From contig NZ_BMWE01000009.1 in the NCBI RefSeq assembly GCF_014651075.1, forward strand, positions 248,001 to 312,000: 64,000 bases of DNA, given 5' to 3'. The stretch's first letter is position 1. Every line of letters begins with the position of its first letter. The translations under genes and the position numbers were made by a program. The stretch comes from Streptomyces djakartensis (GTDB taxonomy: Bacteria; Actinomycetota; Actinomycetes; Streptomycetales; Streptomycetaceae). Below, piece after piece: positions 58,203 through 64,000 of the stretch. The notes under the pieces are model-generated. The model saw only the letters and a list, made by a program, of their open reading frames with translations, ran no database searches and had not been told where the DNA came from.

Positions 58203-59810
58203 GTGGACCCCGTGATCATCGTCGGAGCGGGGCCCGTCGGACTCACGCTCGCTCTGGCACTGGCCCGTCAGGAGGTGCCCTGCGTCGTCCTCGACGAGGG
58301 GCCGGGCAAGGACGAACCCCGTGCGGCGCGCACCGTCGTCCTGCGTGAGGACACCGCCGCCCTCATGGAACGGCTGACCGGTGTGCCCCTGGACCAGGCC
58401 GGTGCCCAATGGGCCGGATGGCGGTCGGTACGGCGCAAACAGGTGATGCGCGAGGTCTTCTTCGACGGCACCGAGCCGATCCCGCTGCACATCACCCAGC
58501 ACGTCCTGACCGACGCCCTGCGCGCCGCTCTGTCGAACGAACGGCTCGTCAAGGTGGCCGTGGAGAGCCGCCTGGACGGCATCGAACAGGAGCCCTCGGG
58601 GGTCACGGCCCACACCCGCGGGCCAAAGGGCACCTGGTGGCGCGGCAGTTACCTGGTCGGCTGTGACGGCCCCCGCTCGACCGTGCGCAAGCTCCAGGAC
58701 ATCCGCTTCCCGGGCCGTACCGCGGTGGAACGTCACGCCGTCGCCGCCCTGCGCACGGAACTGCCCTGGCCCGACGAGGCGTTGCTGCACCGCTCGCCCC
58801 CGTGGCGCATGTCGGGCCCGTCGGCCGGCGAGGTCACCGCGCGTCCCCTGCCGGACGGCGTCTGGCGTCTGGACTGGCTGCTGCCGCCCGGCAAGGACCT
58901 GGTCACCCCCGAACTGCTGCTGACCCGCATCCGGGAGACCCTGGCCGGCTGGGCGGGCGGCACGACCCCGCCGTACGAGCTGCTGGACACCGGCGTTCAC
59001 ACGGTCCACCACCGTCTGGCCCGCCGCTGGCGCGCCGACCGTGTCTTCCTCGCCGGGGACGCGGCCCACCTCCTCGGCGCCCTGGGCACGCACGGGCTGG
59101 ACGAGGGCCTGCGGGACGCCGACAACCTCGCCTGGAAACTGGCTCTGGCCTGGCATCACGGGCCGCACGAAGCGCTCCTCGACAGCTACCAGGCCGAACG
59201 GCGCGCGGTCGTCGCCGCCCGGCTGCGCGCCGCCGACCAGGCGCTGCCGTTGCTGCGCGGCGGCGGGGGCCTGCGCTCCTACGTCCCCGGCTCGGCCCGT
59301 GGGCACGACGCGCTTCTCACGGACGGTCACCTGGGGTACGGCCAGCTCGGCGCGCCGGGGGCGTACGCGGACTCGCCGCTCGCGCCCGGGAAGCTCGAAG
59401 GAGAGGTCCCCGTCGACACACCGCCCGGAGCACCGGTCACCGATGTGACGGTCACCGCGGAGGACGGCACGTTCGTACAGCTGAGGGACCGGCTCGGCCG
59501 GGGCTCGCTGCTCGTGGTGCTGATCGCGCCGGGCACCGGTGTGTGGGAACGCAAGCACTGGGTCGGTGCCGGCATCATGCCCCGGCTCGCGGCCGCGGTG
59601 TCGGCGCTGCCGCACCCCGCCGAGCTGCTGGTCGCCGAGAGCTATCCGGGCGCACCCGCGCACTCGGTGCTCCTGGTGCGCCCCGACGGGCACCTGGTCA
59701 CCGCGCTGAGCGGGGTGCGGCCGGCCGACCTGTACGCCGCGGCCGAGGCCACGGTGGGCGGACCGGTGAAGGAGCAGGCCGAGGCCGGTGCTTCGGCGGG
59801 CTCTCACTGA
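58203..59810 (+). CDS. FAD-dependent aromatic monooxygenase (PheA/TfdB family)
   Basis: This is a 535-residue class A flavoprotein monooxygenase. The N-terminal Rossmann motif IIVGAGPVGLTLALALA, the DG motif (GCDGPRSTVRKL) and FAD-ribityl motif FLAGDAAHLLGALGTHGLDEG are present. A C-terminal thioredoxin-like domain (about 420-520) is typical of PgaE/rifampicin-monooxygenase-like enzymes. Substrate is unknown; antibiotic or phenolic hydroxylation are possibilities. The start is GTG 58203 behind a GGGGG-rich SD. It follows the gluD terminator and a possible promoter (TTGACG at 58081), so it is independent of glu. Confidence 0.85.
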   Translation: MDPVIIVGAGPVGLTLALALARQEVPCVVLDEGPGKDEPRAARTVVLREDTAALMERLTGVPLDQAGAQWAGWRSVRRKQVMREVFFDGTEPIPLHITQHVLTDALRAALSNERLVKVAVESRLDGIEQEPSGVTAHTRGPKGTWWRGSYLVGCDGPRSTVRKLQDIRFPGRTAVERHAVAALRTELPWPDEALLHRSPPWRMSGPSAGEVTARPLPDGVWRLDWLLPPGKDLVTPELLLTRIRETLAGWAGGTTPPYELLDTGVHTVHHRLARRWRADRVFLAGDAAHLLGALGTHGLDEGLRDADNLAWKLALAWHHGPHEALLDSYQAERRAVVAARLRAADQALPLLRGGGGLRSYVPGSARGHDALLTDGHLGYGQLGAPGAYADSPLAPGKLEGEVPVDTPPGAPVTDVTVTAEDGTFVQLRDRLGRGSLLVVLIAPGTGVWERKHWVGAGIMPRLAAAVSALPHPAELLVAESYPGAPAHSVLLVRPDGHLVTALSGVRPADLYAAAEATVGGPVKEQAEAGASAGSH

Positions 59811-59948
59811 GCCCCGGGGGCATCCTCGGCAGACGTGACCACTGTCACTGTGCGTCCGCATGGTGACAATGAGTTGACCGGTCCGGACGGCCATGGTGTA
59901 CTCCGGTGCGTGACCGACACCTGTGTGCGCCTGTGGCGGAGGGTCCAT

Positions 59949-59996
59949 ATGGACCTCCTCCGCTATGCGGGCTGCGTGTGTCGCCCGTCCTGCTGA
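59949..59996 (+). CDS. cysteine-rich leader peptide upstream of cysteine dioxygenase
   Basis: A 15-codon ORF encodes MDLLRYAGCVCRPSC. Its ATG is five bases behind a strong SD GGAGGG (59938-59943), and its three cysteine codons fall in the last seven, the final one directly before the stop. An in-frame GTG at 59910 would extend it to 28 residues with one more Cys, but lacks an SD. It ends 97 bp before the cysteine dioxygenase GTG. Cys-rich upstream ORFs are known in actinobacteria to sense cysteine by ribosome stalling ahead of sulfur-metabolism genes, and I infer the same here. Confidence 0.7.
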   Translation: MDLLRYAGCVCRPSC

Positions 59997-60093
59997 CTTC
60001 GCATCCTTCCTTCCCTCAGCGCGCGCCCCGCTCTCTGCGCCGCGGCCGTCGCGCCTGCCTCGCGAACCCTCCCAGGACCTCAGGACGGCACCC

Positions 60094-60642
60094 GTGTCTG
60101 TATCCCCTTCGGCGTCCCCCGCCACGTCCCTTTCCTCCTCCGCCGGATCGGCGCCCACCCAGGCAGACCTCTTCGACTTCGTGCGGCGCACGGCGGCCGA
60201 CACCGAGCTGATCGCGTCCCTGCCGCTCGACCCCGAAGGCCGTACCTGGGTGCGGCTGGACGGGCCCGGCGGCAGCGAGGCATGGCTGATCGGCTGGCCA
60301 CCCGGCACGGGCACCGGCTGGCACGACCACGCCGACTCCGTTGGCGCCTTCCTGACCGCCGCGGGTGAGCTCAAGGAGAACTCGCTCGCCGCGCGGCTGC
60401 CCACCGACGGCTGGAAGACCCTCGAACTCTCCGACGATGTCGACCGGCAACGCCGGCTGCCCGCCGGGCAGGGCCGCGCTTTCGGCCGGCACCACGTCCA
60501 CGAGGTGCTCAACGAATCCCCCGACCGGCACGCGATCTCCGTGCACGCCTATTACCCGCCCCTACCGCAGATCCGCCGCTACAGCCGCAGCGGACCGGTC
60601 CTGCGTCTCGAGCAGGTGGAGCGGCCGGAGGACTGGCAGTGA
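60094..60642 (+). CDS. cysteine dioxygenase family protein
   Basis: This is a 182-residue cupin that would oxidise L-cysteine to cysteine sulfinate with Fe(II) and oxygen. The iron ligands are in GTGTGWHDHADSVGAF (His 77, His 79) and GRHHVHEV (His 136). The first 20 residues are Ser/Pro-rich and variable. The start is GTG 60094 behind AGGACGG. It overlaps the rhodanese gene by 4 bp (GTGA), so the two are coupled. The Cys-rich leader peptide upstream suggests cysteine-dependent expression. Confidence 0.85.
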   Translation: MSVSPSASPATSLSSSAGSAPTQADLFDFVRRTAADTELIASLPLDPEGRTWVRLDGPGGSEAWLIGWPPGTGTGWHDHADSVGAFLTAAGELKENSLAARLPTDGWKTLELSDDVDRQRRLPAGQGRAFGRHHVHEVLNESPDRHAISVHAYYPPLPQIRRYSRSGPVLRLEQVERPEDWQ

Positions 60643-61058
60643 GCGACAAGGGCCAGCAGATGGACTCCGACGCCCAGCCACCCGTCGGCATCGACGAGTG
60701 GTTGGAGCGTGTGCGCGCGGGCTACCAGCGGATCGAGCCGCGGCAGGCGTACGAGGCCGCCCGGGCAGGTGACGCACTGCTGGTGGACATCCGCTACGCG
60801 GCGCTGCGTGAACGGGACGGCCTCATCCCCGGCGCCCTCGTCGTGGAGCGCAACGAACTGGAGTGGCGTCTCGACCCACAGGGCAGCCATCGCCTGCCCG
60901 AGGCCACGCATCACGCCCTGCGCGCCATCGTGATCTGCAACGAGGGATACGCCTCCAGTCTGGCGGTCCACTCCCTGCGCCAGTTGGGACTGCACCGGGC
61001 CACCGACCTGGTGGGCGGCTTCCAGGCCTGGCGAAGGGCCGGGCTTCCGGTGGTGTGA
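60639..61058 (+). CDS. rhodanese-like sulfurtransferase
   Basis: This is a 139-residue single-domain rhodanese. The catalytic Cys 100 lies in the loop CNEGYAS. ALLVDIRYAALRERDGLIPGAL is the usual first half (CDC25-type strand with the D-R pair), and GLHRATDLVGGFQAWRRAGLP the C-terminal end. It would transfer sulfane sulfur. It is translationally coupled to the cysteine dioxygenase; together they suggest disposal of cysteine and its persulfides. The start is GTG 60639. Confidence 0.87.
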   Translation: MSDKGQQMDSDAQPPVGIDEWLERVRAGYQRIEPRQAYEAARAGDALLVDIRYAALRERDGLIPGALVVERNELEWRLDPQGSHRLPEATHHALRAIVICNEGYASSLAVHSLRQLGLHRATDLVGGFQAWRRAGLPVV

Positions 61059-61100
61059 GCCGGCGGTCCGAGCGGTGGGGCTGGTCGGCCGGCTTCCGGC

Positions 61101-61883
61101 TCAGAACCCCTCGTCCGCCAGGAACTCCGTGTCCTCGCCCGCTTCCTCCAGAGCCTGCCTGACCACACGCAGCGCCATGCCTTCGGGATAGCCCTTGCGG
61201 GCGAGCATGCCCGCGAGGCGGCGGAGCCGCTTGTCGCGGTCGAGCCCACGCGTGGCACGGAGCTTCCGGTCGACGAGCTCCCGCGCGGTCACCTCCTCCT
61301 GCTCGGAGTCGAGCTGGGAGACGGCCGAGTCGATCAGCGTGGGGTCGACGCCCTTGGTCCTGAGCTCCCGGGCGAGCGCACGCCGGGCCAGTCCTCTGCC
61401 GTGGTGACGCGATTCCACCCAGGCCTCGGCGAAGGCGCTGTCGTTGATGAGGCCGACCTCCTCGAACCGTGACAGCACCTCATCCGCGGCGTCGTCGGGG
61501 ATCTGCCGCTTGCGCAGGGCGTCGGCGAGTTGCTTGCGGGTTCGCGGGGTCCCGGTGAGCAGGCGCAGGCAGATCGCCCGAGCCTGCTCGACCGGGTCCC
61601 CCGGAGGCTCCCCCTGCTCGGCCCTCGACGAGGTGAGGGCACCTCCGTCTTCGGTCATCACCTCACCGAAGTCACGCCGGCGACGCCCACGTCCGCGCCG
61701 CCCATCGGGCGTCCCGCCGTCACGCGAGCCGCCCCCGTACGCCCCGTCGCCCCCGTACAGCCGGTCGTCGTCCCCGTGCGGGTCCTCCCCGTCCACGGCC
61801 GAGCCCGTGTCGCCTCCGGTGCCCCTCCCCCGCGGGACACCGGAGGCGGACTCGTACTCCGCCCAGTCGGTTCGCCGTGTCAC
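61101..61883 (-). CDS. recX: RecA regulator RecX
   Basis: This is a 260-residue protein. The C-terminal 165 residues are RecX three-helix repeats (AICLRLLTGTPRTRKQLADAL, VGLINDSAFAEAWVESR, and the DRKLRATRGLDRDKRLRRLAGML region). They modulate RecA filaments. The N-terminal 95 residues are a Gly/Asp/Arg-rich disordered extension, with an internal ATG at codon 76 as an alternative start. The gene begins three bases after the recA stop, so it is in one operon with recA, as in other actinobacteria. Confidence 0.92.
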   Translation of the reverse strand: MTRRTDWAEYESASGVPRGRGTGGDTGSAVDGEDPHGDDDRLYGGDGAYGGGSRDGGTPDGRRGRGRRRRDFGEVMTEDGGALTSSRAEQGEPPGDPVEQARAICLRLLTGTPRTRKQLADALRKRQIPDDAADEVLSRFEEVGLINDSAFAEAWVESRHHGRGLARRALARELRTKGVDPTLIDSAVSQLDSEQEEVTARELVDRKLRATRGLDRDKRLRRLAGMLARKGYPEGMALRVVRQALEEAGEDTEFLADEGF

Positions 61884-61886
61884 GGG

Positions 61887-63005
61887 TCAGCTCTTGGCTG
61901 CGGCGGCCTTGGACTTGCTGCTCTTGGCCGCCGCCGGGGCGGGAACCGCCGCCGCGTCGGCCGGAGAGACCGCGGCGTCCGCGCCCGGCTCGGCCGCCGC
62001 CTCCTCGGGACGCACGCCGACGCCCAGCTTCTCCTTGATCTTCTTCTCGATCTCGTTGGCCAGGTCGGGGTTGTCCTTCAAGAAGTTGCGCGCGTTCTCC
62101 TTGCCCTGGCCGAGCTGGTCGCCCTCGTACGTGTACCAGGCGCCGGCCTTGCGGACGAAGCCGTGTTCCACGCCCATGTCGATCAGGCCGCCCTCGCGGC
62201 TGATGCCCTGGCCGTAGAGGATGTCGAACTCGGCCTGCTTGAAGGGCGGCGCGACCTTGTTCTTGACGACCTTGCAGCGCGTGCGGTTGCCGACCGCCTC
62301 CGTGCCGTCCTTCAGGGTCTCGATGCGGCGGATGTCGATGCGCACCGAGGCGTAGAACTTCAGCGCCCGGCCACCGGTCGTGGTCTCGGGGGAGCCGAAC
62401 ATCACGCCGATCTTCTCGCGGAGCTGGTTGATGAAGATCGCGGTGGTCTTGGACTGGTTGAGCGCGCTGGTGATCTTCCGCAGGGCCTGGCTCATCAGGC
62501 GGGCCTGCAGACCGACGTGACTGTCACCCATCTCGCCCTCGATCTCCGCGCGCGGGACGAGCGCGGCGACGGAGTCGATGACGATGAGGTCGAGGGCTCC
62601 GGAGCGGACCAGCATGTCCACGATCTCCAGGGCCTGCTCACCGTTGTCCGGCTGGGAGAGGATGAGGTTGTCGATGTCGACGCCGAGCTTCTTCGCGTAC
62701 TCGGGGTCGAGTGCGTGCTCCGCGTCGACGAAGGCGACCTGGCCACCGGCCTTCTGCGCGTTCGCCACCGCGTGCAGGGTCAGGGTGGTCTTACCGGAGG
62801 ACTCCGGTCCGTAGATCTCCACGACACGGCCGCGGGGCAGGCCGCCCACGCCGAGCGCCACGTCGAGGGCGGTGGACCCGGTCGAGATGACCTCGATGGG
62901 CTCCTTGGTCCGGTCGCCCATGCGCATGACCGCGCCCTTGCCGAATTGCCGTTCAATCTGTGCGAGAGCGGCATCCAGGGCCTTCTCGCGGTCGGTTCCT
63001 GCCAT
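61887..63005 (-). CDS. recA: recombinase RecA
   Basis: This is a 372-residue RecA. Walker A GPESSGKTT is at 66-74, LIVIDSVAALVPRAEIEGEMGD marks Walker B and loop L1, and NQLREKIGVMFGSPETTTGG covers loop L2. The C-terminal 45 residues form the Ala/Lys-rich tail of Streptomyces RecA. The ATG at 63005 has the SD GGTGGA; 27 in-frame codons upstream are excluded because they lack an SD and bias. An SOS box lies about 165 bp upstream. It is followed directly by recX. Confidence 0.97.
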   Translation of the reverse strand: MAGTDREKALDAALAQIERQFGKGAVMRMGDRTKEPIEVISTGSTALDVALGVGGLPRGRVVEIYGPESSGKTTLTLHAVANAQKAGGQVAFVDAEHALDPEYAKKLGVDIDNLILSQPDNGEQALEIVDMLVRSGALDLIVIDSVAALVPRAEIEGEMGDSHVGLQARLMSQALRKITSALNQSKTTAIFINQLREKIGVMFGSPETTTGGRALKFYASVRIDIRRIETLKDGTEAVGNRTRCKVVKNKVAPPFKQAEFDILYGQGISREGGLIDMGVEHGFVRKAGAWYTYEGDQLGQGKENARNFLKDNPDLANEIEKKIKEKLGVGVRPEEAAAEPGADAAVSPADAAAVPAPAAAKSSKSKAAAAKS

Positions 63006-63168
63006 GGGTTCCACCCGATTTGCTTGAGTCGATCGCTTCACGTCAAAGACGCTAACGCCTGCCACTGACAATGCGCCCCGACGCACGTCCGGCCTGTGGA
63101 TAACGCGGGCACTTCCCTACCCAAAGTATGGCGAAACACCCAGCGTTGAGCCCGGCCGGAGACTCAAT

Positions 63169-63184
63169 AGGAATGCATGTTCGA
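63169..63184 (-). promoter_or_regulatory. SOS (LexA) box upstream of recA
   Basis: The minus strand reads TCGAAC-ATGC-ATTCCT, with core GAACATGCATTC. This matches the actinobacterial/Cheo-type SOS box (GAAC-N4-GTTC) in one half perfectly and partly in the other, and lies in the recA upstream region. Confidence 0.65.
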
Positions 63185-63229
63185 TTTTCGTGTCAAGCGC
63201 ACCACGCGGACAACACCGGACTCGGGTCC

Positions 63230-64000
63230 TCAGCCGTCGGACTTCCCCGCTCCCGGTCGCCGCACCCTGAGCCGCCTCGCGCGCGCGATCGGGCCCGGCC
63301 CCTGCCCCCGGCGGCGGTGGCCGTGCACCCGGGGGTCGTCCGTGACGTCGTACCGCTTCACGTACGCCCCCAGGAAGGCCTGCAGCGTGGCGACGGCGGG
63401 GATGGCGATCAGCGCGCCCACGGCACCGAGCAGCGCGGTGCCCGCGATGACCGAGCCGAAGGCGACGGCGGGGTGGATGTCGACGGTCTTGGAGGTCAGC
63501 TTGGGCTGGAGCACGTAGTTCTCGAACTGCTGGTAGACCACCACGAAGATCAGCACCCACAGCGCGTACCAGGGGTCCACGGTGAACGCGATCAGCATGG
63601 GCAGCGCGCCCGCGAGATACGTGCCGATGGTGGGGATGAACTGCGACACCAGGCCCACCCACACGGCGAGCACGGGCGCGTAGGGCACGTCCAGGGCCTG
63701 CAGCAGGACGAAGTGGGCCGCCCCCGAGATCAGCGCCATCAGACCGCGCGAGTAGAGGTACCCGCCGGTCTTGTTCACGGCGATCTCCCAGGCGCGCAGC
63801 ACCTCCGCCTGCCGGGCGGGCGGCAGGAGGGAACAGATCGTGCGGCGCAGTCGGGGGCCGTCCGCGGCGAAGTAGAACGAGAACAGGCCGATCGTCAGCA
63901 ACTGGAAGAGCCCCCCGATGACCTGGGCGGACACGTCCAGGACACCCGTGGCGCTGTTCTGCACGTAGTTGCGCAGCCAGTCGGAACGGAGCACGCCCTC
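63230..64000 (-). CDS. AI-2E family transporter, 5' end beyond window
   Basis: The last 250 or so residues of an AI-2E (YhhT/TqsA/PerM) family permease are present; the start lies past the window end. Visible features are hydrophobic helices, ALISGAAHFVLLQALDVPYAPVLA, LVSQFIPTIGTYLAGALP and YQQFENYVLQPKLTSKTVDIHP, the last being the family signature. The C-terminus is a basic tail. Family members export small molecules or exchange sodium for protons; the AI-2 link is doubtful in Streptomyces. It lies downstream of the recA promoter region, on the same strand. Confidence 0.85.
   Translation of the reverse strand, partial: EGVLRSDWLRNYVQNSATGVLDVSAQVIGGLFQLLTIGLFSFYFAADGPRLRRTICSLLPPARQAEVLRAWEIAVNKTGGYLYSRGLMALISGAAHFVLLQALDVPYAPVLAVWVGLVSQFIPTIGTYLAGALPMLIAFTVDPWYALWVLIFVVVYQQFENYVLQPKLTSKTVDIHPAVAFGSVIAGTALLGAVGALIAIPAVATLQAFLGAYVKRYDVTDDPRVHGHRRRGQGPGPIARARRLRVRRPGAGKSDG

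Noticed and set aside
1..64000. Mobile elements, tRNA or rRNA genes, prophage
   Set aside because: No transposase, integrase or phage structural ORF, no terminal inverted repeats, and no cloverleaf-type sequence was recognised on either strand by eye. A tRNAscan-type run would settle the tRNA question.

Overview
The window is high-GC (roughly 70 %), densely coded actinobacterial chromosome. Almost every gene is recognisable as Streptomyces core-genome content: the principal sigma factor hrdB beside the sporulation regulator whiH, nrdR-nrdJ divergent from lexA, gluRK next to gluABCD, and recA-recX. From memory, gene order follows the S. coelicolor SCO58xx-to-SCO57xx stretch closely. I see no phage genes, insertion sequences, tRNA/rRNA genes or CRISPR array.

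Layout. 0-9 kb: an acetate-type symporter with its DUF485 partner, the topoisomerase IV/gyrase-type B subunit (parE), a small cysteine protein, a secreted trypsin, hrdB and whiH. 9-19 kb: a fused ABC protein with a repeat linker and altered catalytic residues, an NrtR-like Nudix protein, a glycogen-debranching-type protein, a DUF4192 protein and a RecQ helicase fused to a phosphoribosyltransferase-like domain. 19-25 kb: small conserved proteins, RNase HII, an ADP-ribosylglycohydrolase, a histidine phosphatase and a TerD protein. 25-32 kb: DNA precursor and SOS block (nrdJ, nrdR, lexA, dinG) with visible NrdR boxes and a LexA box. 32-37 kb: a three-gene NIS-siderophore-like cluster. 37-50 kb: lipoprotein protease, hflX, M1 peptidase, rshA, dapF, miaA, an antitoxin-family protein, miaB. 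50-51 kb: a decayed segment with remnants of a two-component system and of a CPA2 antiporter. 51-58 kb: MazG-like protein, orphan TAXI binding protein, gluKR and the gluABCD glutamate importer. 58-64 kb: FAD monooxygenase, a cysteine-rich leader peptide ahead of a cysteine dioxygenase-rhodanese operon, recX, recA, and the edge of an AI-2E-family permease gene.

Themes. Genome maintenance is spread across the window (parE, recQ, rnhB, nrdRJ, lexA, dinG, recA, recX), with SOS-type operators at lexA and recA. Stress and development control comes from hrdB, whiH, rshA and gluRK. The most interesting items are the Cys-rich upstream ORF at 59949-59996, the gene remnants at 50216-50719, the ABC fusion with a catalytically altered ATPase, the altered synthetase domain of RshA, and the RecQ-PRTase fusion.
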